Source of the DNA: Flavonifractor sp. An306 | Lineage (GTDB): Bacteria; Bacillota; Clostridia; Oscillospirales; Oscillospiraceae | Direction of reading: 5' to 3' | Assembly: GCF_002159455.1 (NCBI RefSeq) | Contig: NZ_NFIQ01000035.1 | Coordinates: forward strand, 1 to 42,300 | DNA: 42,300 nt | Part shown: positions 30,431 to 42,256 of the stretch, piece after piece | How the letters are laid out: each line of letters starts with the position of its first letter | Position numbering within the stretch: position 1 is the first letter of the stretch | The notes under the pieces: model-generated | The model's database searches: none | What the model saw: the letters and a program-made list of their open reading frames with translations, nothing else | What the model was told of the DNA's origin: nothing | Position numbers and translations under genes: made by a program

Positions 30431-31477
30431 GTGAGAGGGAATATCTATGACACTTATCACGGACGCAATCGATTTGCCACATTTTTAAAGGTGCTGATTG
30501 TCCTGCTGCTGTTGCTCCTGGCGGCAGGGCTGGCGGCGCTGTTTTTTCTGGAGCCCTATCTGGTCTATTCCGCCGACGGCGTGCGGCTGGAGCTGCCGCC
30601 CTTTTTCCAGGGGCAGGAGGATACGCCTGTGACCTCCACCCAGCCGCCGGTGGTGGTGAGCACCGCCCAGCCCACCGCCACGCCGGAGCGGCAGGAGGAA
30701 TTCCGGGGGATCACGCTGGAGGGGACCGCTCTCTATGACGGTACCGCCCAGGCCCAGAGCCAGCAGGCGGGGGCCAACGCCGTGATCTTTGATATGAAGG
30801 CGGACGACGGCACCCTGGCCTATATCTCCCAGCAGGAGATAGCCCAGACCGCGGGGGTATGTGCCGAGGACCCGGCCATCAACGCCGCCATCCAGCTGGT
30901 CAACAGCGGGGAGCTGTACACCGTGGCCCGGGTGTCCTGTTTCCGGGACAACACCATTCCCCGCTGGAACAACGATTGGGCCGTCCGGGGCAGCGGAGGC
31001 AACTGGCGGGACGAGGGAAATTCCCGCTGGCTCAGCGTGGGCAACCCTGAGGCCCGGGCCTATGTGGTGGGCATCTGCCAGGAGCTGGCCGGGCTGGGCT
31101 TTGACGAGATTCTGCTGGACAACTGCGGCTATCCCGTGCAGGGCCGGGTGGAGCGCATCAGTACGGGGGAGGACTATGATCCGGAGCAGTTGACCGGCCC
31201 TGTGGAGCAGTTCTTCCAGGAACTGCAGACCGCCCTGGCCGACTACCCGGAGGTAAAGGTGTCGGTGGTGACCACGCCTCAGATGCTGTCCGGCGCGGGG
31301 GATACCAGCGGCCTGACCCTGACGCTGCTGGAGGAGTACAGCGTCCGGGTGCTGGCTGCGGCCGACGAGAGCGGTACGCTGCCCACTCCGGAGCAGCTCT
31401 CCGTGGTGCCCGTTGTGGAGGCGCCTGGCGGAGCGGAGGAGCAGTGGGCGGTATTGACCCCTCCGGTGGAATTTTAA
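30431..31477 (+). CDS. DUF4015 glycosidase-like membrane-anchored protein
   Basis: The 348-residue protein has a short cytoplasmic start, one membrane helix (about residues 17-42), a Pro/Thr-rich linker (about 60-85) and a DUF4015 TIM-barrel-like domain. Recognised strings are ANAVIFDMKADDGTLAY, VARVSCFRDNTIP, GNWRDEGNSRWLSVGNPEA and LGFDEILLDNCGYP, where the family puts its presumed catalytic acids. DUF4015 proteins are thought to be glycoside hydrolases, but activity is little tested. GTG 30431 is the likely start with GGGAGAGG upstream; no in-frame ATG exists near it. It lies 39 bp after marR. Confidence 0.8.
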   Translation: MRGNIYDTYHGRNRFATFLKVLIVLLLLLLAAGLAALFFLEPYLVYSADGVRLELPPFFQGQEDTPVTSTQPPVVVSTAQPTATPERQEEFRGITLEGTALYDGTAQAQSQQAGANAVIFDMKADDGTLAYISQQEIAQTAGVCAEDPAINAAIQLVNSGELYTVARVSCFRDNTIPRWNNDWAVRGSGGNWRDEGNSRWLSVGNPEARAYVVGICQELAGLGFDEILLDNCGYPVQGRVERISTGEDYDPEQLTGPVEQFFQELQTALADYPEVKVSVVTTPQMLSGAGDTSGLTLTLLEEYSVRVLAAADESGTLPTPEQLSVVPVVEAPGGAEEQWAVLTPPVEF

Positions 31478-31481
31478 TGTG

Positions 31482-31512
31482 AAACGCCCGTCCTTTGGGA
31501 CGGGCGTTTTTT
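31482..31512 (+). terminator. Terminator after the DUF4015 gene
   Basis: AAACGCCCGTCC (31482-31493) and its complement (31498-31509) pair around TTTG, followed by T. Confidence 0.9.
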
Positions 31513-31666
31513 GCGGAGAGAGGTCGAAAAAATATTTTTTAGGTATAAATAAATATTTTGTAACTAAAAAGCGGAAAATACCAGCGTATCATCAGGTAAA
31601 CTTGCATAAAAATAGAATTCGTGGTCTAAAAGAGTTAGTAAAAAAACTAAACCGGCAATTTTAATC

Positions 31667-31695
31667 TTGAAATTACAACGCATTTGAAGTATGAT
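31667..31695 (+). promoter_or_regulatory. Promoter of the V/A-ATPase operon
   Basis: TTGAAA (31667-31672) and TATGAT (31690-31695) are 17 bp apart. The stretch 31513-31666 upstream is strikingly AT-rich with A/T tracts and may act as an UP element. The in-frame ATG at 31684 overlaps the promoter and is not the ATPase start. Confidence 0.7.
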
Positions 31696-31755
31696 GCTCA
31701 TATCATCGGGAGTTTATTCCAATGGGATAACCAGATGCAGAAAGGCGGTGAAAGC

Positions 31756-32069
31756 ATGTCTCTGGAAGCGATCAAGCAAGTGACGCAGGCGGAGCAGGCC
31801 AACCGGCAGCGCAAGGCGGAGGCCCAGGCGGAGGCCAAGCGTCTGGTGACCGAGGCCGAGCGGGCGGGCAAGGCCCACCTGGCGGAGGCCCGCGCCCAGG
31901 CGGAGGCCCAGGCCCGGGGCTTTTTGCAGCAGGCTGAGGCCAAGGCGGCCGAGCACGCGGCGGAGGTGACGGCGCAGACCAAGCGGGCCTGTGACGACCT
32001 GCGGGCCAAGGCGGAGGGCCGTTTGGCGGATGCCGCTGAGAGCATCGTGAGAAGGGTAGTGAAGAGCTG

Positions 32070-32070
<1 letters not shown>
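31756..32070 (+). CDS. ntpG: V/A-type ATPase peripheral stalk subunit G/H
   Basis: The 104-residue protein is one long Ala/Glu/Lys/Arg helix with heptad character (QAEAKRLVTEAERAGKAHLA), ending in IVRRVVKS. Such proteins pair with subunit E to form the peripheral stalk that holds the catalytic head still. It is first in the operon, the place of ntpG/ahaH. ATG 31756 is preceded by AAGGCGG. Its stop codon overlaps the start of the next gene by one base (TGATG). Confidence 0.8.
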
Positions 32071-34572
<2,502 letters not shown>

Positions 34573-34590
34573 GAAGCAGAAAGGCGTATT

Positions 34591-35178
34591 ATGGACGGAA
34601 TTGAAAAAATCACCGGGCGCATCGCCGAGGATGCCGGGCGGGAGGTCGACGGTATCCTGACCGAGGCCCGCCGCCAGGCCGACGAGATCACCGCCCGGTA
34701 TGAGGCCCAGGCCAAGCGGGAGAGCGAGGAGATCCTCGCCCGGGGCAAGCGCAACGCCGAGGAGCGGGTGGAGCGGCTGGCCAGCGTGGCCCAGCTGGAC
34801 GCCCGCAAGCTGGAACTGGCCGCCAAGCAGGAGATGCTGGCGAAGGCCTACGACCTGGCTCTGGAGAAGCTGCTGCAGCTGCCCGAGAAGGAGTACGTAG
34901 CCCTGCTGGCCGACCTGGCGGTCAAGGCCTCCTCCACCAAGAAGGAGGCGGTGATCTTCTCCCAGAAGGACCGCACCCGCTACGGCAAGGCGGTGGTCAC
35001 CCAGGCCAATGAGAAGCTGGGGGACGGCCGGCTGACCCTGTCCGAGCAGACACGGCCCATCAAAGGGGGCCTCATTCTCAGTGACGGGGACGTGGAGGTC
35101 AACTGTACCTTTGAGACCCTGGTGCGCCTCCAGCGGGGCGAGATGGACCGGGAGGTCGCCAAGGTGCTCTTTGACTGA
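34591..35178 (+). CDS. ntpE: V/A-type ATPase peripheral stalk subunit E
   Basis: The 195-residue subunit E has a long helical N-terminal half (ITGRIAEDAGREVDGILTEA) that pairs with subunit G/H, and a globular C-terminal half with RPIKGGLILSDGDVEVNCTF, the family motif, ending in EVAKVLFD. It links the stalk to the head. The RBS AGAAAGG is close to the start. It is inside the operon between the c-subunit and subunit C. Confidence 0.9.
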   Translation: MDGIEKITGRIAEDAGREVDGILTEARRQADEITARYEAQAKRESEEILARGKRNAEERVERLASVAQLDARKLELAAKQEMLAKAYDLALEKLLQLPEKEYVALLADLAVKASSTKKEAVIFSQKDRTRYGKAVVTQANEKLGDGRLTLSEQTRPIKGGLILSDGDVEVNCTFETLVRLQRGEMDREVAKVLFD

Positions 35179-35208
35179 TGCGCTCCTTGCAAGTAAGGAG
35201 GCAATGGT

Positions 35209-36207
35209 TTGACTAAGATCAGAGACACGGATTACCTCACCATATCCGCCCGCATCCGGGCCATGGAGACCCGTCTGCTGACCCGGGAGCGGATGGAGCG
35301 GATGCTGGAGGCCCGCACCGACGAGGAGGCCGCCAAGGTCCTGGCCGAGTGCGGCTATGGGGAGTTGTCCGCCCTCACCCACGGGGCGCTGGACGAGATG
35401 CTCTCCGCCGCCCGGGGGGCTCTGTACAAGGAGCTGAAGGGGGCGGTGCCTCAGAAGGGGTTGGTAGAGGTATTCCAGATGAAATACGACTACCACAACG
35501 CCAAGACCCTCATCAAGGCGGCGGCGGTGGGCACCGAGGCCGACCGTCTGCTGATGGAGGGGGGGCGCTGGACCGCCGCCCAGATCAAGGACGCCTTCCA
35601 GCGGGACAGCCTGCGGGACTTCACCGACCCCTTCCGGCAGGCCGTCACCCAGGCCCGGGAGCTGCTCAATGGCGGCGGCGATCCCCAGCTGGCCGACTTC
35701 GTGCTGGACCGGGCCTATTTTGAGGAAATGCGCGCGGCGGCCCAGACCACCGGCAGTTCCTTCCTCCAGGGCTATGTCAGGCTGCTCATCGACGCCACCA
35801 ACCTGCGCTCCGCCGTCCGGGCCGCCCGGATGGGCAAGGGGAGCGACTTCCTGAGCCAGGTGCTCCTGCCCGGCGGCAACGTGGAGGTACACACCCTGAC
35901 CGACCGCAAGGGGGCCGACCTGGCCACGGTGTTCCGGGCGGGCCCCCTCAGCGAGGCGGCCGCCGCCGGGGCGGCCCTCACTGCCCCCGGCAGCGGGGAG
36001 CTCACCGGCTTTGAGCGCATGTGCGACGACGCGGTGATGCACTACCTGGCCCAGGCCCGCCGGATCCCCTTCGGGGAGCAGGCGGTGATCGGCTACCTGT
36101 ATGCCAGGGAGAGCGAGTTTACCGCCATCCGCACCATTCTGTCCGGCCGCATGGCGGGCCTGGACGCGGATACCATCCGGGAAAGGCTGCGTGAAGCCTA
36201 TGTCTAA
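35209..36207 (+). CDS. ntpC: V/A-type ATPase subunit C (central axle base)
   Basis: The 332-residue subunit C (the d-type socket) joins the rotor stalk to the c-ring. It is largely helical, with repeated motifs such as YNLPNAKTLIK-like (KYDYHNAKTLIKAAAVG) and the C-terminal FGEQAVIGYLYARESEFTAIRTILSG, where GY.Y..E.E..N/R is the hallmark. It begins with TTG 35209, seven bases after AAGGAGG; an ATG at 35204 runs into a stop at once. Its end overlaps ntpF by eight bases. Confidence 0.9.
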   Translation: MTKIRDTDYLTISARIRAMETRLLTRERMERMLEARTDEEAAKVLAECGYGELSALTHGALDEMLSAARGALYKELKGAVPQKGLVEVFQMKYDYHNAKTLIKAAAVGTEADRLLMEGGRWTAAQIKDAFQRDSLRDFTDPFRQAVTQARELLNGGGDPQLADFVLDRAYFEEMRAAAQTTGSSFLQGYVRLLIDATNLRSAVRAARMGKGSDFLSQVLLPGGNVEVHTLTDRKGADLATVFRAGPLSEAAAAGAALTAPGSGELTGFERMCDDAVMHYLAQARRIPFGEQAVIGYLYARESEFTAIRTILSGRMAGLDADTIRERLREAYV

Positions 36208-36514
36208 TTATCGTATCGCGGTACTGGGGGACAAGGACAGCGTCCTGGGCTTCAAGGCCCTGGGTCTGGACGTGTTTCCCGCCGAAAACGTGGAGGAGGC
36301 CAAGCGGACCCTCCACGAGCTGGCCAAGGAAAATTACGCGGTGATCTATCTCACCGAGCAGTATGCCGCCGGCATGGGGCCGGAGATCGCCCGGTACAAG
36401 GACGAACTGACTCCTGCCATCATCCTCATCCCCGGCAAGGACGGCTCTCTGGGCATCGGCATGGCCAACGTCAAGAGCGCCGTGGAGCGGGCCGTGGGCG
36501 CAGATATTCTGTAA
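36200..36514 (+). CDS. ntpF: V/A-type ATPase subunit F
   Basis: The 104-residue subunit F has the expected Rossmann-like start YRIAVLGDKDSVLGFKALGL, then NYAVIYLTEQYA and PAIILIPGKDGSLGIGM. It binds subunit D in the central stalk and can influence ATP hydrolysis. ATG 36200 lies inside the end of ntpC. A 45-bp gap follows before ntpA. Confidence 0.92.
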   Translation: MSNYRIAVLGDKDSVLGFKALGLDVFPAENVEEAKRTLHELAKENYAVIYLTEQYAAGMGPEIARYKDELTPAIILIPGKDGSLGIGMANVKSAVERAVGADIL

Positions 36515-36559
36515 GCGGAACCCTATTTTGAAATTCAAACCTGAAAGAAGGTTGAAACA

Positions 36560-38338
36560 TTGAGCGGAAAAATCGTGAAAGTCTCCGGCCCGCTGGTGGT
36601 GGCCACCGGACTGACCGACGCCAACATGGCCGACGTGGTCCGCGTGGGCGAGCAGCGCCTGATCGGTGAGATCCTCACCATGAACGGCGACGCCGCCTCC
36701 ATCCAGGTGTATGAGGAGACCTCCGGCCTGGGCCCCGGCGCGGTGGTGGAGACCACCGGCGCCCCCCTGTCCGTGGAGCTGGGCCCCGGCATCATTGAGA
36801 ACATCTACGATGGTATCCAGCGGCCTCTGGAGGAGATCATGAAAAAGACCGGGGGCAACAACCTGCCCCGCGGCGTGGAAGTGCCCGCCCTGGACCGCCA
36901 GAAGAAATGGGAGTTCAAGGCCGTTGCCAAGCCCGGCGACAAGGTGGCCGGCGGCGACGTGATCGGCACCGTCCAGGAGACCAGCGTGGTGCTCCACAAG
37001 ATCATGATTCCCCCCACCATGAGCGGCACCATCCAGTCCATCCAGTCCGGCTCCTTCACCGTGCTGGACACCGTTGCCGTCCTGGTGGACGACAAGGGTG
37101 AGAAGCACGAGCTGACCATGGTGCAGAAGTGGCCCGTCCGTGTGGGCCGCCCCTATAAGCATAAGTATCCCCCCCGCAAGCCGCTGCTGTCCGGCCAGCG
37201 GATCGTGGACGCCATGTTCCCCGTGGCCAAGGGCGGCACCGCCGCCATCCCCGGCCCCTTCGGCTCCGGCAAGACCGTCATGCAGCACCAGCTGGCCAAG
37301 TGGTCCGACGTGGATATCGTCATCTACATCGGCTGCGGCGAGCGGGGCAACGAGATGACCGACGTTCTGCGGGAATTCCCCGAGCTGGTGGACCCCCGTA
37401 CCGGCGAGTCCCTGATGAAGCGGACGGTGCTCATCGCCAACACCTCCGACATGCCCGTGGCCGCCCGTGAGGCGTCCATCTACACCGGCATCACCATCGC
37501 CGAGTACTTCCGGGACATGGGCTACGACGTGGCCGTCATCGCCGACTCCACCTCCCGCTGGGCCGAGGCTCTGCGTGAGATGTCCGGCCGTCTGGAAGAG
37601 ATGCCCGGCGAGGAAGGCTACCCCGCCTACCTGTCCTCCCGTCTGGCCCAGTTCTACGAGCGGGCCGGTATGGTGGAGTGCATCTGTTCCGAGGGCGACC
37701 GCCGGGGTTCCCTGACCGCCGTGGGCGCGGTGTCCCCGCCCGGCGGCGACCTGTCCGAGCCCGTCTCCCAGGCCACCATGCGTATCGTCAAGGTGTTCTG
37801 GGCCCTGGACGCCTCTCTGGCCTACCGCCGTCACTTCCCCGCCATCAACTGGCTGAACTCCTACTCCCTGTACCTGGACTCCCTGAAGCCCTGGTATGAC
37901 GAGAACCTGGGTCCCCAGTTCATGGCCAACCGGGATCAGTCCATGGCCATCCTCCAGGAGGAGGCCAGCCTGAATGAGATCGTCCAGCTGGTCGGTAAGG
38001 ACTCCCTGTCCGCCGGCGACCAGCTCACCCTGGAGACCGCCAAGATGCTGCGTGAGGACTTCCTGCAGCAGAACGGCTTCATGGAGGTGGACTGGTACTC
38101 CAGCTACGAGCGCCAGGACAAGATGATCCAGATGATTCTGGACTACGACAAGCTGTGCCGGGCCGCCATCGAGAAGGGCGCCCCGGTGTCCGAGCTGTTT
38201 GTCATCCCCTTCCGGGAGAAGATGGGCCGGGCCAAGAGCGTGCCCGACGACCAGTTCCCCACCGTCTACGCCGAGATGGCCCGGGAGATGGAGGAAGAGA
38301 TCGAGGCTATTGCCGCCAAGGGAGGTGCTGAGGCATGA
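36560..38338 (+). CDS. ntpA: V/A-type ATPase catalytic subunit A
   Basis: The 592-residue catalytic subunit has a P-loop GPFGSGKT (232-239), Glu in [29 protein letters not shown] and the additional non-homologous region (about 110-200) unique to A subunits, with [15 protein letters not shown]. It hydrolyses or makes ATP in three sites at the head. It begins with TTG 36560; AAGAAGG lies about seven bases upstream. The end overlaps ntpB by four bases (ATGA). Confidence 0.96.
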   Translation: MSGKIVKVSGPLVVATGLTDANMADVVRVGEQRLIGEILTMNGDAASIQVYEETSGLGPGAVVETTGAPLSVELGPGIIENIYDGIQRPLEEIMKKTGGNNLPRGVEVPALDRQKKWEFKAVAKPGDKVAGGDVIGTVQETSVVLHKIMIPPTMSGTIQSIQSGSFTVLDTVAVLVDDKGEKHELTMVQKWPVRVGRPYKHKYPPRKPLLSGQRIVDAMFPVAKGGTAAIPGPFGSGKTVMQHQLAKWSDVDIVIYIGCGERGNEMTDVLREFPELVDPRTGESLMKRTVLIANTSDMPVAAREASIYTGITIAEYFRDMGYDVAVIADSTSRWAEALREMSGRLEEMPGEEGYPAYLSSRLAQFYERAGMVECICSEGDRRGSLTAVGAVSPPGGDLSEPVSQATMRIVKVFWALDASLAYRRHFPAINWLNSYSLYLDSLKPWYDENLGPQFMANRDQSMAILQEEASLNEIVQLVGKDSLSAGDQLTLETAKMLREDFLQQNGFMEVDWYSSYERQDKMIQMILDYDKLCRAAIEKGAPVSELFVIPFREKMGRAKSVPDDQFPTVYAEMAREMEEEIEAIAAKGGAEA

Positions 38339-39717
38339 TTCGGGAATATCGCACAATCCAGGAGATCAACGGCCCTCTGATGGTGGTGCGCAAGGTCCAG
38401 GGCGTCACCTACGACGAGCTGGCCGAGATCGAGCTGCCCGACGGCACCATCCGCCGCTGCAAGGTGCTGGAGGTCAACGGCGACAACGCCGTGGTCCAGC
38501 TCTTTGAGGCCTCCGCCGGCATCAACCTGGCCCAGTCCAAGATCCGGTTCCTGGGCCACCCCCTGCAGCTGGCTGTGTCCGGCGACATGCTGGGCCGGGT
38601 GTTCAACGGCATGGGCCGTCCCATTGACGGCGGCCCCGACATCATGGCCGACGAGTACCGGGATATCAACGGCCTGCCCATGAACCCCGCCGCCCGGGAC
38701 TACCCCAACGAGTTCATTCAGACGGGCATCTCCTCCATCGATGGCCTGAATACCCTGGTCCGTGGACAGAAGCTGCCCATCTTCTCCGGCTCCGGTCTGC
38801 CCCACGCCGCCCTGGCCGCCCAGATCGCCCGGCAGGCCAAGGTGCTGGGTGACGACGCGGCCAACTTCGCCGTGGTGTTCGCCGCCATCGGTATCACCTT
38901 CGAGGAGTCCGACTTCTTCGTGCAGGAGTTCCGCCGCACCGGCGCCATCGACCGTACGGTGCTCTTCACCAACCTGGCCAACGACCCCGCCGTCGAGCGT
39001 ATCGCCACCCCCCGTATGGCCCTCACCGCCGCGGAGTACCTGGCCTTCGAGAAGGGCATGCACGTGCTGGTCATCCTCACCGACATCACCAACTACGCCG
39101 AGGCCCTCCGTGAGGTGTCCGCGGCCAAGAAGGAAGTCCCCGGCCGCCGCGGCTACCCCGGCTACCTGTATACCGACCTTGCCACCATGTACGAGCGGGC
39201 CGGCCGTCAGCTGGGCAAGAGCGGTTCCATCACCATGATCCCCATTCTGACCATGCCCGAGGACGACAAGACCCACCCCATTCCCGACCTGACCGGCTAT
39301 ATCACCGAGGGCCAGATCATCCTGTCCCGGGAGCTGTACCGCAAGGGCGTCAATCCCCCGGTGGACGTGCTGCCCTCCCTGTCCCGTCTGAAGGACAAGG
39401 GCGTGGGCGTGGGCAAGACCCGGGAGGACCACGCCGGCACCATGAACCAGCTGTTTGCCGCCTACTCCACCGGTAAGGAGAACAAGGAGCTCATGAGCAT
39501 CCTGGGCGAGGCCGCCCTGTCTCCCACCGATCTGCAGTACGCCAAATTCGCCGACGAGTTTGAGAAGCGCTATGTCTCCCAGGGGGTGGACGAGAACCGT
39601 TCCGTCATCGAGACCCTGGATTTGGGCTGGGAGCTGCTGAGCCTGCTGCCCAAGGCGGAGCTGAAGCGGATCAAGCCGGAGTATATCGAGAAATACCTCC
39701 CGAAAAAGGAGGGATAA
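38335..39717 (+). CDS. ntpB: V/A-type ATPase regulatory subunit B
   Basis: The 460-residue B subunit alternates with A in the head. Its phosphate loop is degenerate ([10 protein letters not shown]) as expected, so it binds rather than cleaves nucleotide. Other hallmarks: [33 protein letters not shown] and [18 protein letters not shown] 38335 lies in the end of ntpA. Length is normal. Confidence 0.96.
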   Translation: MIREYRTIQEINGPLMVVRKVQGVTYDELAEIELPDGTIRRCKVLEVNGDNAVVQLFEASAGINLAQSKIRFLGHPLQLAVSGDMLGRVFNGMGRPIDGGPDIMADEYRDINGLPMNPAARDYPNEFIQTGISSIDGLNTLVRGQKLPIFSGSGLPHAALAAQIARQAKVLGDDAANFAVVFAAIGITFEESDFFVQEFRRTGAIDRTVLFTNLANDPAVERIATPRMALTAAEYLAFEKGMHVLVILTDITNYAEALREVSAAKKEVPGRRGYPGYLYTDLATMYERAGRQLGKSGSITMIPILTMPEDDKTHPIPDLTGYITEGQIILSRELYRKGVNPPVDVLPSLSRLKDKGVGVGKTREDHAGTMNQLFAAYSTGKENKELMSILGEAALSPTDLQYAKFADEFEKRYVSQGVDENRSVIETLDLGWELLSLLPKAELKRIKPEYIEKYLPKKEG

Positions 39718-39720
39718 GAT

Positions 39721-40434
39721 ATGCCCGCCATTAACGTGAACCCCACCCGGCAGGAGCTGACCCGTCTGAAGGGGCGGCTCAAGACCTCCATCCGGGGCCA
39801 CAAGCTGCTGAAGGATAAGCGGGACGAGCTGATGAAGCAGTTCATGGACGTGGTGCGGGAAAACCGGGCGTTGCGGAAGAAGGTGGAGGAGGGGCTGATG
39901 CGGGCCCACGGCTCCTTCACCGTGGCCTCCGCCCTCATGTCCAGCGAGATGCTGGAGCAGTCCCTCATGTATCCCAAGCAGTCCGTGGAGCTGGACATGA
40001 CGTTCCAGAACATCATGAGCGTCAACGTGCCCATCTACCACTTCAAGACCAAGAGCGACGACGCCGGGGAGATCTATCCCTACGGCTTCGCCGCCACCTC
40101 CGGCGAACTGGACGGGGCGGTGGACGCCCTGTCCGGGGTCTTTCAGGATATGCTGAAGCTGGCGGAGATCGAAAAGACCTCCCAGCTGCTGGCGGAGGAG
40201 ATCGAAAAGACCCGCCGCCGGGTCAACGCCCTGGAGTACGTGAAGATCCCCCAGATGCAGGAGGCCATCAAGTATATCTCCATGAAGCTGGACGAGAACG
40301 AGCGGTCCAACACCATCCGTCTGATGAAGGTAAAGGATATGCTTCTGAAGGAAGCCATTGAGGAGCGTAGAGAGGAAGATGCTAGAGCCGCAAGGGTTTT
40401 CGGGTCTTCCGGTGAAGCGCCCCAGGAGGTATAA
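39721..40434 (+). CDS. ntpD: V/A-type ATPase central rotor subunit D
   Basis: The 237-residue subunit D forms the coiled-coil rotor axle: NVNPTRQELTRLKGRLK at the start and ALEYVKIPQMQEAIKYI late on, both characteristic. The C-terminal helix goes on with ERSNTIRLMKVKDML and an Ala/Arg tail, making it somewhat longer than the usual 205-220. It is three bases downstream of ntpB and is the last ATPase gene; a strong terminator follows. Confidence 0.94.
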   Translation: MPAINVNPTRQELTRLKGRLKTSIRGHKLLKDKRDELMKQFMDVVRENRALRKKVEEGLMRAHGSFTVASALMSSEMLEQSLMYPKQSVELDMTFQNIMSVNVPIYHFKTKSDDAGEIYPYGFAATSGELDGAVDALSGVFQDMLKLAEIEKTSQLLAEEIEKTRRRVNALEYVKIPQMQEAIKYISMKLDENERSNTIRLMKVKDMLLKEAIEERREEDARAARVFGSSGEAPQEV

Positions 40435-40481
40435 AGGGCGGTTTTCCGCAATTTTACCGCTTCTACGATGGAACAAAATGA

Positions 40482-40527
40482 AAAAAGCTGGTACTGTTTG
40501 GGATACCCCGAACAGTACCAGCTTTTT
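40482..40527 (+). terminator. Terminator of the V/A-ATPase operon
   Basis: A 17-bp stem (40482-40498 with 40511-40527) continues inwards with one G-T pair, giving about 22 paired positions. It ends in five T. Confidence 0.92.
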
Positions 40528-40971
40528 GTTGTGCTGTGGAAGAGAATAAGGCTTGGATAGCGGTAAAGTTTGGAAGAGAATGAAAAAGGTTTGGGTGTGA
40601 GAAATGAGGGAAATGTTTCCAAAACAATTTTAAGGGGTCACCACGGGATTTTAAGGGTGGGGGTAGTGTCCCAGGGGGTGGGTTGATGGAAAAAGCCGCG
40701 ACAGGGGATTCCAGAGGGTTCCAAAGTGGTTCGGATAAAATTTCTAGTATTTGGTAAATCTAGGCGGACTGCTTCAAAAGTATGAGAGGGTAGTTTTTGA
40801 AACAATGCTTCAAAAGGGGTGTTCTAAAAGTTCCAAATAAGTTTTTGGGACGCTCGATTGCTCAATAAAGTTGCCCGCTCTGAAAGGTATGGCTTTTGGT
40901 GCGGTGCTTTATGGGACAGTTTTGGTGTGCTGTTTCATTTACAAATCTAGTTATGAAGGAGCGGCGGCAAT
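40528..40971. other. Gene-free spacer with short direct and inverted repeats
   Basis: This 444-bp stretch has no frame with a ribosome binding site. GGAAGAGAAT occurs at 40538 and 40572, and TGCTTCAAAAG at 40770 and 40806. TTTTGAA and TTCAAAA flank a seven-base spacer near 40795-40815. G-rich runs are also seen (40655-40685). The repeats lie upstream of a serine recombinase and could be its binding (res-like) sites. No clear promoter is visible. Confidence 0.45.
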
Positions 40972-41559
40972 ATGAAAGTTGGATATGTGCGTATCTCAAC
41001 ACGGGAGCAGAACACAGCCCGTCAGGATGTGCTTATGGAGAAGTTGGGGGTTGAGCGTGTCTTTACGGACAAGTTAAGCGGAAAGGACACCCAGCGCCCG
41101 GAGTTGCAGAAGATGATGGACTTTGTGCGTGAGGGTGATGTGGTAGTCGTGGAGAGCTTTTCACGCTTTGCGAGAAATACCCGTGACCTGTTAGACCTGA
41201 CAGCGGCATTAGAGGAAAAGGGCGTGCGATTTGTCAGTCAGAAGGAAGCCATTGACACAAAAGGCCCAGCAGGAAAACTTATGCTGACTATCTTTGGTGC
41301 TTTGGCGCAGTTTGAGCGAGAAACAATCTTGGAGCGTCAGGCCGAGGGGATAGCCATAGCCAAGGCGGAGGGACGCATGACCGGAAGGCCCCGAAAGGCG
41401 GTAGATACCTTTGAAGATGTTTACTTGGACTACAAGAATGGAAAAATAAGCGCTGCCCAGGGAGCCAAGAAGCTGGGGATTGCCCGGTCTACCTGGTACC
41501 GGAAAGTAAAAGAACTTGCTGCAATAGAAGCGGACAATGAAGAAATTGACTTCGGCTAA
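40972..41559 (+). CDS. Small serine recombinase (resolvase/invertase family)
   Basis: The 195-residue protein has the resolvase catalytic domain: YVRISTREQN with nucleophile Ser9, DKLSGKDTQRPELQKMM, SFSRFARNTRDLLDL with catalytic arginines, and the long helix LAQFERETILERQAEGIAIAK. A C-terminal helix-turn-helix follows (ISAAQGAKKLGIARSTWYRKV). It cuts and rejoins DNA at paired sites through a Ser-DNA bond. Base and codon use are less GC-rich than in the ATPase genes, which suggests acquisition. AAGGAG lies about eleven bases before ATG. No transposase or obvious terminal repeats accompany it; it may come from a plasmid, transposon or inversion module. Confidence 0.9.
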   Translation: MKVGYVRISTREQNTARQDVLMEKLGVERVFTDKLSGKDTQRPELQKMMDFVREGDVVVVESFSRFARNTRDLLDLTAALEEKGVRFVSQKEAIDTKGPAGKLMLTIFGALAQFERETILERQAEGIAIAKAEGRMTGRPRKAVDTFEDVYLDYKNGKISAAQGAKKLGIARSTWYRKVKELAAIEADNEEIDFG

Positions 41560-41664
41560 TCCGCTTGGGAACGGACTTGACCCCAGGTTACCAAATTACC
41601 AAAAATTATATAATAATTGAAATATTTCTGATATATAAGAAACTAAATATGTAATGATACAATT

Positions 41665-41895
41665 AAGATAACTTAATGAGCAAATATGATATATAATATA
41701 TGCCTTTAAGTTTAATTTGGTGATTCATAATGCAATTTTCTGTTGTGTCAAAATTGTTGATAAATAATCAGCTAGTATGTGATGCTACTATTAGCATAAT
41801 TGAATGAACAAGTATAATGTGCTTATGTTCATTAAGTTTAGATGAGTTATTCATATAAGTTGCTCCGTTGTGCCAGATATTTTTATGGAAAATAA
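41665..41895. repeat. Diverged direct repeat of about 126 bp
   Basis: Blocks of copy 1 recur in the same order in copy 2: AATGAG/AATGAA (41675, 41803), TTTAAGTTTA/ATTAAGTTTA, ATTCATA (41723, 41849), TGTTGTGTCA/CGTTGTGCCA (41741, 41866) and AAATAAT near the ends. The offset falls from 128 to 125, so a few indels separate the copies. It looks like an old tandem duplication. Function unknown. Confidence 0.4.
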
Positions 41896-42215
41896 TTTGT
41901 GTTGTTAATATTACATTGAAGTAATTTTAAAAAGCACGGTTGTTAAGTATAGGCCCCCTCCTCCCTCATTCAAAATTTCAGATATGCTAAGAAAGCAGGC
42001 ATTTTCCCCTACTACTACCAGACTACCGGTGTAAAAGAGAGATGAATAAGCAAATTTTATATCTAATATTAGAGAAGGAAAGAGCCTGATATGGAATAAA
42101 TGAATCTATATTATATGAGAAGTGCCATTAAAGTAAGTTCGTAACTGGGGACATATGATAATCTATGCAATTAGTAATAATAGACTGATTGATAGATAAT
42201 AGATACTCTATTTAT

Positions 42216-42256
42216 AATCTGCACACTCGATATATTGGGTGTGCAGATTTGTTTTT
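42216..42256 (+). terminator. Terminator-like hairpin without assigned gene
   Basis: AATCTGCACACTC (42216-42228) pairs with GGGTGTGCAGATT (42237-42249, one T-G pair) around an eight-base loop. It is followed by TGTTTTT. No gene is recognised upstream within the window, so it may end a small RNA or be left over. Confidence 0.5.

Noticed and set aside
31684-31755. Longer start for the first ATPase gene
   Set aside because: It would place the ATG within the -35/-10 region of the operon promoter, and the added residues do not look like a stalk subunit.
40538-40816. CRISPR array
   Set aside because: There are only two pairs of unrelated 10-11 bp repeats, without regular repeat-spacer units or cas genes.
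41730-41807. 25-codon ORF in the AT-rich tail
   Set aside because: There is no ribosome binding site, and short frames are expected by chance.
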